Below, piece by piece: positions 12,955 through 23,664 of a DNA stretch of 64,000 nucleotides (position 1 is the stretch's first letter; each line of letters starts with the position of its first letter). The stretch is from Haematobia irritans (Eukaryota; Arthropoda; Insecta; Diptera; Muscidae). A program made the translations under genes and the position numbers. The stretch lies in assembly GCF_050003625.1 (NCBI RefSeq), contig NC_134400.1, forward strand, positions 42,704,557-42,768,556. The letters run 5' to 3'. Below the pieces are notes generated by a model that had not been told where the DNA came from, made no database searches, and was given only the letters and a program-made list of their open reading frames with translations.

Positions 12955-13401
12955 TTTTTTTAACTGTTTTTTTTTTTTTCTTTGAAAACCGGATATGAAT
13001 ATAAACCGGTTAATATCTCCAGTTTTGGTGGTGATATGTGCCTAAGTTTAACTATAACGGATAGGTAAAAATGCTAGCTACAAAATGGAATCGGTTAAGT
13101 AGCACCTTTATATCGAGTAGTTTTTGAGTTTTGAGATGTTTTGTAAAAAAACGGTTCCAAAAAACACGTTTTCATCTGTATATCCGGAACGGATATATCG
13201 AATAGATCGATTCATGCATAATTTGAATGAGGTTATCATTAGCTTGCTAGAGATGTATATTTCAAAGTAATCGGTTCACCAGAACCGGCTTATAAACGAT
13301 TATTTACTTTAAAAAAATTGTTGTTGCAATCTACTCTTAGAGTTCTACCATCTATGAAGTTTTGGAAGAAATCTGAGAGGTATATCTATTTAAGTCTGCA
13401 G
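12955..13401. other. Unassigned sequence
   Basis: After a T-rich run, 12990-13400 is unique in the window. Repeated words CCGGTT/AACCGG occur, but I see no inverted ends or coding frame. Confidence 0.45.
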
Positions 13402-13517
13402 GCCGGTATGCACCTTTAGCGAAAAATTTCGTTCCCATAAGAAATGCATTGCTATTTATGCTAACGATATTTTCGGTAGCGTTCAATTTCGTAACACAAT
13501 CCTTTTTTTGTTGTAGA

Positions 13518-14565
13518 TAGGGCTGTCATCCCGTCTCGAAATCCCGAGATTGTCTGGACGGGATTAATCCAGATTCCCGGGATTTTTTATTTTGAATCCC
13601 GGAATTTTTCGGGATCCCGAAAAAATAATTCCAATTTGTGATTTTTTAGCATTATTTATTAATAGGGCTGTTTTCTTTTTGCACTGGATGCAACATTTGT
13701 ATGGGCTATCCAGAACATCGTTGCACTGGTGTTCTAACCAGAACATCTCATCAGTGCAAGTCGCGCCGATGTTGCCAGATTGTATTTTGATAAAGTGACG
13801 CTTCATCGATTCACAATAGCAATTTATCGTGACTATTTTTTCGAAAAACATGAAATTCAAAGTTGTACAGTGTCATAAATAATCGCAGCAGTAAATATTT
13901 ATTACTAATTGGAGCATTTCATACATTAAAAATGCAAGATTTCACTTTTTTCTGTGATTGTTTTTAAACAGCTGATGACAGTGTTGCATATTTTTGGAGA
14001 TGTCCTGGATAAACGAGTACTCTGCTTTCGTTTAGTCCTTCACGGCTTAGCATATCCAGTGCTAAAAGAAAACAGCCCTAATAAATTGAAGTCTTCATTC
14101 AGTGTAAATGGCCCTTAGATTTCATAGAACAATGAGTTCATGTGAAATGGAATTCGTGCAACATAAAATAAAAAGCAATGAAAAAGTTACGATATTCCAA
14201 GATCGCATTTATCTGATAAAAATTAGGATGCTTGAATTATAAAATGATTAACAGTGTACGAAAATATACCTAATATAACAAAAATCCTTAAAATGTTTTG
14301 TTGAGTAAGATAACGATATGAAATTGCTTTTTAATTTTTTTTTTTTGTTTTTTCATAAATTTTGTTTTTCTTTTTTTCATATTGGTTAGTTGGGCTCGTT
14401 TTGTTAAATACGATACCAATTTGAAATTGCTTTTTAATTTACTCTTGTGTTCTTTTTTTTTGTTAAAAAATTTTATTAAATTAAAGTGGGTTAATGTATC
14501 TACCAATTTTTGACGATGCATTCAAAGAATCCCGAAAAAAATCTCGATCCCGGATGACAGCCCTA
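13518..14565. mobile_element. hAT-type non-autonomous element inserted in the outer MITE
   Basis: Ends TAGGGCTGTCATCCCG and CGGATGACAGCCCTA, related to the MITE at 3798. Flanked by GTTGTAGA and GTTGTAAC (6 of 8 identical). Contains no transposase frame. Confidence 0.78.
13663..14080. mobile_element. Third-level MITE inside the hAT element
   Basis: Ends TAGGGCTGTTTTCTTTT and AAAAGAAAACAGCCCTA are exact inverted repeats, different from the outer hAT ends beyond TAGGGCTGT. No clear target duplication. Confidence 0.78.
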
Positions 14566-14621
14566 GTTGTAACTTAAATAAATTTTTGCTACCGAAAATT
14601 CCACAAGAGGTGCATACCGGC

Positions 14622-15542
14622 TTTGAGGAAACCTCATCAAGAAAACATGTAAATCGATGCTATCTTATTACGAGCCAACCGTCTGAACGACCCATAATGC
14701 CTTTACATTGTTGTACAACGCCGTTATTATTTGTTGCCCCGGCTTTTTCTACGTCGTCCTCAGAGATGAGAACTCTTGAAAAAGTACCAATATTTGCTTT
14801 GTCATCCCTGAAGCTCCATACGTCAAAAAAAGTCGCAGTTAAAGAGAAAATACTAAGCAATCGAAAGCAAAGAATAAATTTTCGTCGCAAATAGATTAAT
14901 TATTGTTGTTTTTGAAGTTTAATATACAAGAAATCATTAATACATGTTTATGGGATATGTTCGCGAGAAAAATAAGCCCTAGGCAATAGTGAAAATAATC
15001 CAAATTCATTACATGTGAAAGAGAGAAAAAATAGTTAACCAAACAAGTTTATAAAGGAATATAAAAATATATTTGGATTATATCTTGATGTTGTGAAAAT
15101 CCAATGAGTATTGGAAGAAAAATATAAAAGAATTCCCAATAAATCCTAGTGTAATCACCAATGGCAAATAATTTCATATGTGTATAGTGCGAACGAAGAA
15201 AAAAAGTGTACAAGCAAGCAAGGCCCCAAGAAACCCCTTGAAAATTGATTTTCCCCAACCAACGTAGAAATCAGCTGTATTTTTGTAATTACGGAAAAAG
15301 TGCACAAGTATAACAAATACATATTCTTATTAGGCGTGTGTATGTGCGTGTGTGCAAGTTTATTCCACTACTAAAAACCTATTAAATAAAATCGGAATAT
15401 AAAACAGTTGCTGATATTTTGTTTTCAATAAAATTGAACAAAATCATATTTGAACTGCATAGATTTTTCCATCGATCTTCGTTTTAGAGGACTCTCTCTC
15501 CCTCTCTTTGTTACTGACCATTGCTATACTTCCTTGTCAGCC
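14622..15542 (+). promoter_or_regulatory. Region upstream of Atg1, probable promoter and 5' UTR
   Basis: This is the only stretch near the Atg1 start that matches no repeat family in the window. 14622-14890 is richer in GC than its surroundings and is open on both strands, but without an ATG at either start. 15470-15510 holds a CT-rich run (CTCTCTCTCCCTCTC). I cannot place a transcription start or a TATA box with confidence. Calling it promoter or 5' UTR is inferred from position only. Confidence 0.4.
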
Positions 15543-15632
15543 ATGAATATTGTCGGCGATTATGAATACAGTTCGAAGGATATGTTGGGTCATGGCGCTT
15601 TTGCCGTTGTCTACAAAGGACGTCATCGCAAG
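15543..15632 (+). CDS. Atg1: Atg1 (ULK-type autophagy kinase), exon 1
   Basis: Encodes residues 1-30 of the serine/threonine kinase that starts autophagosome formation together with Atg13 and Atg17/FIP200 and is controlled by TOR. The reading begins [20 protein letters not shown], which I recognise as the N-terminus of dipteran Atg1. The glycine-rich ATP loop [12 protein letters not shown] spans residues 15-26. The ATG at 15543 is the first in-frame ATG after an in-frame stop at 15435 and sits in CAGCC-ATG-A. The exon ends CGC AAG before a GTAAAA donor at 15633, phase 0, which matches the AAA start of exon 2. Only the kinase N-lobe start is here. Identity is very secure; use of this splice form rests on the intact donor and phase. 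Confidence 0.96.
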
Positions 15633-15862
15633 GTAAAATGCATACAATTTTTCTTCTTTCTTCTGGTATTTAATGCATATTCCATCTATGTAACTGTAAA
15701 TTGTAGGAGATAGATGTATAAAAGCAATTAGAAAGAGAAACAGGCAAAAACATTGTATCAATAATAGTCGCGTTTTATGCTGGAAATAAATGTAAATAAC
15801 TACAATAGTACTATAGTTGCCCGATTCTTCCAAATTTTGGCCGGGACATTCCATTACAGTTT

Positions 15863-16106
15863 AAGGTGGGTATTAAGTTCGAGTTTAGCCGCTAAAATAT
15901 TCATTTTTTTACGATTACTTTTCTTTAATAATCCATTTTAAGGAATACAAACTTTGTGAAAATTTGATTTGGGCTATTCCCCATCAAGTTAGCATGAAAT
16001 CTGCAAAAAATATGTATAATTTTATGCCTTTTTTTTACTGATTTAGTTTTCACTTTAGCGAAAATTGACGATTTTAGCGGCTAAACTTGAACTTAATACC
16101 CACCTT
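15863..16106. mobile_element. MITE with AAGGTGGGTATTAAGTT ends
   Basis: About 36 bp of inverted repeat: AAGGTGGGTATTAAGTTCGA at the left and its near complement ending CCCACCTT at 16106. A second full copy at 56402-56639 and a partial one at 56952-57113 share the interior (e.g. GGGCTATTCCCCATCAAG). Confidence 0.8.
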
Positions 16107-16344
16107 TACATAGGATTTGGTATGTAATTCACAAAATCTACCAAAATGTAATAAATAATAAATGTAATAAAGCGAATATTTAGAATCGGCGTACCTTGGA
16201 CCCGGACCCATATAAGCAACGTGGTACTAATATTGCTACTCGAAGCGGATATTTTGGCCAAAGACGAGAACGAAATCGTTGTTTGGCAAAAAATGTATAA
16301 CTCATTGAAATGGGGAATCTGCTCTTCCTCTTTACACTTCTAGA

Positions 16345-16640
16345 TTCATGTACCAACTCCTAAGAGCCGCCGGACGATGTTGAGCTCTATGATGATGAAT
16401 AGGTTAGTTAGTGGGGATATTCCATGTTCAGAATTGATATATAAGATTAGGATAAATATCCCTTTCGGGTCGTCTAGGAATTACCAGAAGACCTGAAATT
16501 ACCTTTTCATTGATTTTCAACGTTCGAATTGTCCACCGTAGGATGTGTATTGATTTTAATTTAATCTATCATCTAATTGACACTAATTTAAATATTGATG
16601 TGATGAAGTCGAGAATTTTAGCATATTTGGATAACCAACA
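16345..16640 (+). pseudogene. Non-LTR reverse transcriptase C-terminal fragment
   Basis: Plus strand frame RRTMLSSMMMNRLVSGDIPC followed by SELIYKIRINIPFGSSRNYQ, then, after stops and a frame change, IDTNLNIDVMKSRILAYLDN. This pattern (a hydrophobic 'NRLVSGDI' helix, then 'INIP..SRNY', then 'VMKSRLLAYL') is the tail of many Jockey-like ORF2 proteins. It is 5' truncated and broken by at least two stops. 16107-16344 upstream shows nothing recognisable. Confidence 0.55.
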
Positions 16641-16819
16641 GTTTTATGTTGGTTATGCTAGTATTTAGACTTGTAATGTAATATGTCCGGCTGATGATGA
16701 TGAGATGGGGTCCTCATGGTCAGAAGGGTGGCAAGGGGGCGTTGGAGCCGTAGACGATGCCGATATCGAACCATTCAAAAAGTGCGTTACTTAAACGACA
16801 AAATATTTTATTGTACAAA

Positions 16820-17160
16820 ACAGTAAACAATTTAGGTTAGGTTCAAAAGAATCCTCTTGTTGTCCCCTAAGCCAGTATTCCGCTTGTTGTGCGCTCTAAC
16901 TTCTTTTATTCTAGGGACTCTACGTATCTAACGAATTCCCAAATTTGTTTCCAGGCTCTGTTTCACAGCTGGGTCAGGAACCCACTTCACCGGTGTTGGT
17001 AACTATTTTCCAAGTAAAGACAGGGCAGTGGCAAAGGTAGTATTCCAAGGTATCATCATCCTCAAATCATGACCTACATACACCATCCTCTACTGCTCCT
17101 ATTCGACGCAGATGTGTTGCCATAAGGTACGGAAAATCGTCTTTAAACTAGACGACGCAT
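16820..17160 (-). pseudogene. ORF2 C-terminal Cys-His segment of the LOA/R1-like element
   Basis: On the minus strand a short frame reads MATHLRRIGAVEDGVCRS*F followed by EDDDTLEYYLCHCPVFTW. This resembles the CRSC...EHxLCHCP zinc-binding tail of R1/LOA ORF2 proteins, with the second Cys replaced by a TGA stop. Between this and 17214 about 60-200 bp does not match the expected ORF and may be an insertion or decay. Confidence 0.6.
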
Positions 17161-17402
17161 TTTCAAAGTAAAAATTAAGCTCCTAACAAAATATGAAAAA
17201 ACTTGGACTTCGATTAATTGGCCTCATCCGGCCGAAGACCGATATGTGCCCGGAGACAAATATACTGTCGAATTCTAGTACTCCTATAAATGCTCATTTC
17301 GAGTAAATTGCGAATTCGACAAAAAAAAACAAACTGCGGAAAGACCTCTAGGTAGAACCGCAAACAAATTTTTGCTATCTGACGCCTTGAGAACACTAGC
17401 AT

Positions 17403-18053
17403 ATCTAGTGTGCGGTTTAAGTTTAAATGGGGTCATATTTGCTTGGTGTCGTTACAACCCTTGCAATTCTCCCATCGAATATTGGCCATCATAACAGCCT
17501 TCTCACGCAGTAAGAGCTTGCATGTGGCCAGAGGCATACCAACAGATTCTAGTTCCCCTGGAATATGTAAGGTAGCTCCTAGCCTTGCTAACACATCTGC
17601 TTCGCAGTTCCCCGGCATGTTACTATGGCCAGGCACCCATATTAGGTGAATATTGTACTGCTCAGCCATCTCGTTGGGAGATTTTCGGCAGTCTATGGCC
17701 GTTTTCGAGTTAAGGAACACAGAGTCCAAGGATTTTATTGCAGGTTGACTGTCTGAGTATATATTAATGCCAATATTTGTTGGAACATTACTTCTCAGCC
17801 AATTCACCACCTCTCTTATTGCCAATATTTCAGCCTGAAAAACACTACAGTGATTAGGTAATCTTTTCGCTATTCGAATTTCCATATCTTTAGAATATAC
17901 TCCGAACCCCACTTGTCCATTCAATTTGGAGCCATCAGTATAGAAATCTATATATCTTTTATTCCCCGGGGTCTGTGTACACCACGCCTCACTGTTGGGA
18001 ATTATAGTTTCAAACTTTTTGTCGAAAAGTGGTTTTGCCAGGGTGTAATCCAA
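17403..18053 (-). pseudogene. RNase H domain of the LOA/R1-like element ORF2
   Basis: All four acidic positions of an RNase HI fold are visible: D in YIDFYTDGSK, E in FQAEILAI, D in INIYSDSQ and D in GNCEAD, with HLIWVPGH before the last. RNase H removes RNA from the RNA:DNA hybrid during reverse transcription. It is separated from the RT frame by a stop (LSL*) and a one-base shift between 18054 and 18111. It ends in a TGA where TGG is expected (NDTKQI*), after which PHLNLNRTLDMLVFSRRQIAK still reads as element sequence. Confidence 0.85.
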
Positions 18054-18111
18054 CGTTAGGCATATCTGGCATTACTTTGAGGACCGAACTATGACCGTAC
18101 ATTTTTTCCGA

Positions 18112-20672
18112 TCACAGCGATAGCTCGCGCAACCGCACAGCCGTTGCAGCTGACTGTTTGGCCAAAATGTCTAAAGGCAATAGATGTACCATGACATTAA
18201 GGGAGTCTGTTCCTGTCTTACTAAGTGCGCCTGAGATACATAAGCTCGCCATACGCTGAACTTTATCTAAACAAGTCGCTTGCTGAAGTGCCGGCCACCA
18301 GACTACAACACCATATAGCATTATAGGTCTAACTACTGCCGTGTATAGCCAATGCACAATTTTTGGTTTTAGTCCCCACTTTTTCCCTATTGCCTTTTTG
18401 CACGAGTACAAAGCTACCGTTGCTTTTCTCGCCCTCTTTTCAATATTAAGCCTAAAATTTAGCTTCCTGTTTAAAATAACACCAAGGTATTTTGCACACT
18501 CACTAAAGGGAATTTCAATACCCCCTAAGGAAATGGGCCTAACCGTGGGAGTTTTGCGATCTTTGCAGTACATGACTAGTTCTGTCTTTGCTGGATTTAC
18601 CCCAAGACCATTATCTTTCGTCCATTTCTCAGTCATCCGGATAGCTCTCTGTATAATATCTCTTGTGGATGGGAATTTTCCCCTGACTGCTAGTGCCACA
18701 TCATCTGCGTATGCCACCACTTTTATACTTTCTTTTTCTAGGGAAAACAGAAGGTTGTTTATAGCAACATTCAAAGAAGAGGTGATAGAACTCCTCCTTG
18801 GGGAGTGACTCTGTGCACATACCTTTGTATGTTTGCTTGTCCTAATGTGGCTGAAATACGTCTCTTTATTAGAAGTTCGTCTAACAGCCTAAGTATACCT
18901 GGATCAACATTCAGAGTTGTCAGTCCATTTAATATCGAGCTCGGATGGACATTATTGAACGCCCCTTCGATGTCTAGAAACGCCACGATTGTGTATTCTT
19001 TGACAGATAGTGAGCTTTCAATAAAGCTGACTAGTTCATGCAATGCGGTCTCAGTAGACCTGCCCTTCGAGTATGCATGCTGTTGTTTCGAGAGCAAACT
19101 TGAATCCACGCTAGTTCTAAGATACATGTCTATCATCCTCTCCAGGGTCTTAAGTAGGAATGAGGATAAGTTGATTGGTAGGAAAACCTTCGCACTCGAG
19201 TGAGAGGCTTTTCCTGCTTTAGGTATGAAGACGACTTTTGTTTCCCTCCACTTTTCTGGAATATATGCTAAGTTTACACATCGTTTATATATCACCGTCA
19301 ACCAGGGGATAATTCTTTCAGCCACTGCTTGTAATTCCGCCGGTGTAATTCCATCAGGTCCGGGGGATTTGAATGGTCCAAAGCTATTTAAAGCCCATTT
19401 TATTCTAGATTCCGACACAATTTCCTCGATAGGAAATGACCGCTGAGCCTCTGTTACACCGCCAGAACATGGTTCAACCGTCTGATTTCCAGGGAAGTGT
19501 GTGTCCAAAAGTAACTCCAACGTCTCCTCACTGGACGTTGTCCAATTTCCCTCCGATGTTTTAATGAAACCTGGAGCGGTGTTAGTGGATGCTAGTACCT
19601 TCCGTAGTCTGGAAGCCTCTGACGTATTCTCAATACTGCTACAGTAATCATCCCAAGAGTTTTGTTGAGACCTTCTTAGTTCTCGTTTATATGCTCTCAG
19701 ATTCATCTTGTAAGTGTCCCAATCCTCCGGAGCTCTTGTGGACTTTGCATTGTTAAAGAGCTTCCTGCAGGATTTCCTCACATTACTTAACTCCGTAGTC
19801 CACCATGGCGGCCGATTTTTTCCCCTTGTCTTTCCTCTAGGGCAAGCAGCTTTCAGTGACATATTGAAGGCCTTAGTAATCCGCTCCACTGCGTGTTCGA
19901 TATCTTGCACAGTGCTCATATTTGTCTCTGGCATTTCCGGTATCATCAAATTGAACGATTCCCTATACCTATTCCAATCAGCTTTCCTAACATTTGGAGG
20001 AAATATGGTCTTTGAAGTACGAACAGCCAATCTGAAACTGATGTAGCGATGATCTGAGAAGATATGTTCCCTCAAAACTTGCCACTCAGATATCTTATCA
20101 TTCAGTTCCGGAGAGGTCAACGTGACGTCCAAAACCACTTGCCTGTTTCTGGTGACGAAGGTTGGTGCATCTCCCTTATTGCAAACTACCAGGTTAGTAC
20201 GCAAAATAAACTCTATTAGCGACTCTCCCCTTGCATTAGTATCACTACTTCCCCAAATACTATGATGTGCATTTGCATCGCATCCCATAATGAGTTTTGT
20301 CTTTGTTTTTAGTGACTCCTCAACTAAGGTCTTAACGGCACAGGGTGGCATCTCCCTATCATGTCCCATGTAGACCGAAGATACCCAATATTTGCATTTG
20401 GATATCTCTAGACTGGCTACGACAGTGTCTGCATTGCTCAATGAAGGAAGCAGAAACAAGTTTGGTTCGTTTTTAGCAATTATACATGCTCGATTTATAT
20501 CGTTACCGGTATTATGCAAAAGTGTGAAACCCGGAGTGCTTAATTCACAGATCTTGTTCTTATATATGTATGGTTTTTGAATAAGAACTATACCTATGTC
20601 TCCTTTCATCAGGAGAACTTTTAAGGCAGCACAAGCGGCCTTACAATAGTGAAAATCTATCTGGAGGAACCG
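18112..20672 (-). pseudogene. ORF2 endonuclease and reverse transcriptase of the LOA/R1-like element
   Basis: The endonuclease shows CDANAHH and SDHRYI, but the usual catalytic QEPY reads QKPY, so Glu is replaced by Lys. RT motifs in order: SPGPDGITPAELQ, LSSFLLKTLERMI, QHAYSKGRSTETALHELV, motif A AFLDIEGAFNNV, QGGVLSPLL and motif C AYADDVAL. A one-base deletion at about 18775 (CTTCTTTGAATG, where a TGG codon is expected) splits the RT between QGGVLSPLL and NVAINNLL. The reading stops at a TGA at 18109-18111, where other elements would continue. The first bases before RFLQIDFHY come from a MITE insertion, so there is no genuine start here. Confidence 0.85.
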
Positions 20673-20963
20673 TACACACAAAAATTTTTTTTCTGATTCA
20701 ATCACGAAATTAATTGATCCAATTAATTTTTAATTGAAATGTCTTCAATTACAGAAATGATAGTATCAATTAAAAAATTAATTGAAAGTCAATTAAAAAG
20801 TTAATTGATCCAATTAAAAAATTAATTAATACTATTATTTTTGTGATTGATTTTTGTTTCAATTAAAAAATTTGCTGAATCAATTAAATTTTTAATTGAA
20901 TATTTTTTAAAACTCAATTAAAATTTTAATTGGAAAAATTTTCGTGAAATTTTTTTGTGTGTA
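20673..20963. mobile_element. MITE, AATTAATT-rich family, TA target site
   Basis: Terminal inverted repeats TACACACAAAAATTTTTTT and its complement at 20950-20963. The inside is built of ATTAATTTTTTAATTGA-like short palindromes. Removing it with one TA rejoins the host retrotransposon frame exactly (VVENLKI|RFLQID), so a TA duplication of Tc1/mariner type is well supported. Confidence 0.8.
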
Positions 20964-21448
20964 TTTTCAAATTTTCAACGACCGTCACATCAGCCGCTTC
21001 AATTGAGTCATCAAGGGCTTCCTCTTCACAGATCTCGGTGACTCTCGCAACAATCCGCGGTTCAGCTTTGGTGAGGTTTGAGCCTGTAGAAACTTCTCGC
21101 ATATGATTTTCGCCATAGTCTGCAGGTTTTATGTCTCCTTCGGCTTCGCTAGGAGATTTTTTCACTGCTGACTCTACCAATGGAGGAATCCATTGGTTGA
21201 TCGCTTTTGTATACCTTCATATGGATATCATGAAAGCCATAACTTACACGTCCTTGGGTCTGGGCTAGATGTGGCAGCGACTCTATGTTTAATATAAACA
21301 CCGCAAGTCGTCTTGGTCCATCCACCTCATCCAAACGACCAACCTTCCAATCGGCGGTTGGAAGATCTGGGTTACATTCTTTTAGTCTCCCTAGTATTGA
21401 CTCAGGATCAGGAGGGTTTGCCGGTATCCATGCATGTGCTCTAGGTTT
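20964..21448 (-). pseudogene. ORF1 of the LOA/R1-like element, C-terminal part
   Basis: Continues ORF1 on the far side of the nested insertion: PRAHAWIPANPPDPESILG... If the insert and one target-site copy are ignored, the frame joins without a break (AKP|RAHAW). One extra T in GATTCCTCC near 21185 shifts the frame; the second frame (VKKSPSEAEGDIKPADYG...) then runs to the MITE at 20963. Confidence 0.68.
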
Positions 21449-22513
21449 CAATTTCAATTTTTCAATTTCAATTTCAATTTATTTCAAACATCAATACATA
21501 GGAAGCCTAATAAGGCCTATAATACATGTATTGTAAGATTAACTACTACGACTAAGTTGTAGTATAACTAATTTAATGGTAAATTTCTTATCAATGATAA
21601 ATACATTACAATTAAAACTTGGTCCCCCAACCACAAAGTATTGCAAAATTAAATAATATAAAAACCCAATAACCAGCACATTTATTAAGAAAATTGTAAC
21701 TCATTAAGAATGTGTGTCATTTACATGATCCAAAATATTACTCTTGTATGATTGGTAAGAAAAGGAAAAATTTCTTAGTGAATTAGGCAAATGATTCCAA
21801 AAGCGAAGAACTCGAATCAAAAAAGACTTTTCATATATCGAGGAATGTATCATAGGGACATCAATTTGAACATTACGCGTTGAATTTATAAATGAGAATT
21901 TATTTACAAGAACTTCTGGTTTTCTAGATTGCATAATCTTAAAAAAATGCAGAACAGTACGCAAATTCAAGTAATTTCGAAAAGTGCAACCAAGAAAATC
22001 AGAAGTACATGCATGAATACGATCATGATCATACCATTTAACATCATATATATAGCGGACAATTCTGTGGACAATTCTCTCTAGCCTATCTAAATTGTAA
22101 GACCACGTTCCAGAAAATATTTCAATGCCATAGTTTACAAGAGACATAAGTAAAGCATGGGCCAATTTTTTACGAATATATCTCGGAGTATAAGCCCTCA
22201 ATTGGTATAACTTTCTTAAAGTGAGGCAAATACGATTTGATAAATAATTTAAATGAACATCAAAATTTAGATTCGGGTCAAGCATAACCCCAAGACATTT
22301 AAGAGAATCCACGTAATCAACTATCTGATTATTGATAACAATTTGAGGGCATAAAGCATTGCGAGTTCTTGTGTGGAAATGCATAGCTTTAGATTTAGCT
22401 GGGTTGATCATTAATCCATCATCATTCATTATTCCTATAAAGTTATTAATATGATCATTGATTAAAGTTTCAGAAGCATTTGGTCCTAACAAAATAAAGA
22501 TATCGTCAGCGAA
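21449..22513 (-). mobile_element. 5'-truncated non-LTR retrotransposon nested in ORF1
   Basis: Minus-strand insert that begins at RT motif C (FADDIFILLG). It stays open for about 262 codons to ...HVNDTHS*, including KCLGVMLDPNLNFD and a C-terminal FWNHLPNSLRNF. It ends in a short TTGAAA-type repeat tail (21449-21485). A 7-bp target-site duplication TAGGTTT flanks it (21442-21448 and 22514-22520). 5' truncation plus a repeat tail is typical of target-primed reverse transcription. The uninterrupted frame suggests a fairly recent insertion. The microsatellite tail fits a CR1/L2-like clade better than poly(A) Jockey elements, but the clade is not certain. Confidence 0.85.
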
Positions 22514-22520
22514 TAGGTTT

Positions 22521-23209
22521 AGCCGGTATGTCTTTTTTATCGACTAACTCCAAAGTGGCTCCTTCCCAAACTTCACCAATTAGCATCAATGCAGCTTTAA
22601 AGCAATCCATAGACCTCTGGTCCGCAAAAGCTATTAACTTATATCGTCCTTGATACCATCCAGCATCTTGCCGTCGAGGACTTGGTCCGGGAAACTTTTT
22701 TCGCACCTCTGAGTAGACACCAGACATCGCGTTCTCAATTTCCCCCCATTTTTGCTTTGGAATCATACCGTCCAATGCTCCTTTATTAATAATAGCCATC
22801 ACAAGGCTGTCTTTTGCAACTGAGGCAAACGATCTTTGATCTCGTTTAGAGGATGGCAGCTCATCCGGTGATCGTTCCCTTTTTCCAGCTTCAAGAATTC
22901 CTTGAGCCCATTTTAAGGAATCGCTTTGCTTAGCCGACAACGTGCTTGGGTCGACTGATCCTAATTTCTTTAGGATAAACAAAGCATTTCTTCGTTCCTT
23001 GAATCTCTTTCGAGAGGGATTGCCTCCTTTTGATGTCGTCACCTTAGAAAAGGTTCGACTTGCCAAAGTGTCACCGCCAGTCGACCCGTCTAAGGTCGAC
23101 TAATTGGGCCTGACTCTTGGTCGCTGCCCAAATTTATAACTTCAGTCGTTAGCCGTCCACTGGGCCCTGAAGTTAGCAACCCAGTGGATGACTTTGAATT
23201 TCGCTGCAT
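22521..23209 (-). pseudogene. ORF1 of the LOA/R1-like element, N-terminal part
   Basis: Starts at an ATG (MQRNSKSSTGLL...) and is open for 39 codons to a TAG at 23090-23092. A frame change then leads into a 187-residue stretch with a basic N-terminus (SRKRFKERRNALFILKKLG) and the segment SPRRQDAGWYQGRYKLIAFA. ORF1 proteins of such elements bind RNA and act as gag-like chaperones; that role is from family knowledge. The reading is cut at 22520, where a second retrotransposon has inserted. Confidence 0.7.
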
Positions 23210-23664
23210 GGTGGTTTATTATTTCCACCACACGTGAAATTCGTTATAAGTACTTATTACGATGAAATACTCCGCTATTGGAAAACACGTCCGTTCAGTT
23301 CGACGGTTGAATGAAGCCAACTTCAATGGAGGATTATATCGCTAATTGTTCATATATAGGTGGTGCTAAAACAAATATTCGCATACCGATTTATTATCGC
23401 TGACATGCTCTTCCGCTATACCCACATATAGAGTCATACGAGTGCGGTTTTTGGTATAGTTCAAATATTAGTCGACATGATAAATAAGGTTTATATGGTT
23501 CCATAGTTTTCACATATACATATGTATCTCGCTCCCATAAACTAAGATTTCTTTTATTTTACATCGAGTATTCAGTTTGTAAAAAATTCATGTAAAAAAT
23601 TATTTTTATTGAAGATGTTATGAAAATTTGGAATATAATTGTTTATCAAAAGCTACATATCTAT

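Larger units (their letters stand above)
13402..14621. mobile_element. Outer MITE (GCCGGTATGCACC ends) split by a hAT element
   Basis: Ends GCCGGTATGCACCTTTAG and its complement GAGGTGCATACCGGC at 14607-14621, with GCTACCGAAAATT / ATTTTCGGTAGC inside. The original element would be about 170 bp; the rest is the inserted hAT element at 13518-14565. Confidence 0.7.
16790..23340 (-). mobile_element. LOA/R1-like non-LTR retrotransposon (decayed, with nested insertions)
   Basis: Read on the minus strand, the domains follow the order of RNase H-bearing non-LTR elements: ORF1, AP-type endonuclease, reverse transcriptase, RNase H and a C-terminal Cys-His segment. An RNase H domain after the RT points to the LOA/I group; the endonuclease start (RFLQIDFHYCKAA) also resembles R1/LOA elements. 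It is interrupted by a second non-LTR element (21449-22513) and a MITE (20673-20963). It also carries several frameshifts and stops, so it is inactive. The 5' end is placed near 23340, upstream of the ORF1 ATG at 23209. The 3' end is placed near 16790, after ...ACAATAAAATATTTT. Both ends are approximate and I found no target-site duplication. Confidence 0.85.

Noticed and set aside
14660..14890. Small secreted protein on the minus strand (hydrophobic N-terminus)
   Set aside because: The frame starts at TTG with an in-frame stop just upstream and no ATG. Kept only as an unexplained open island.
17214..17402. Separate 62-codon minus frame
   Set aside because: It is the continuation of the RNase H frame of the LOA-like element after a TGA stop, not an independent gene.
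18341..20580. Plus-strand open frames opposite the LOA-like ORF2 (18341, 18805, 19225, 19714, 20392)
   Set aside because: Shadows of the reverse transcriptase and endonuclease on the other strand.
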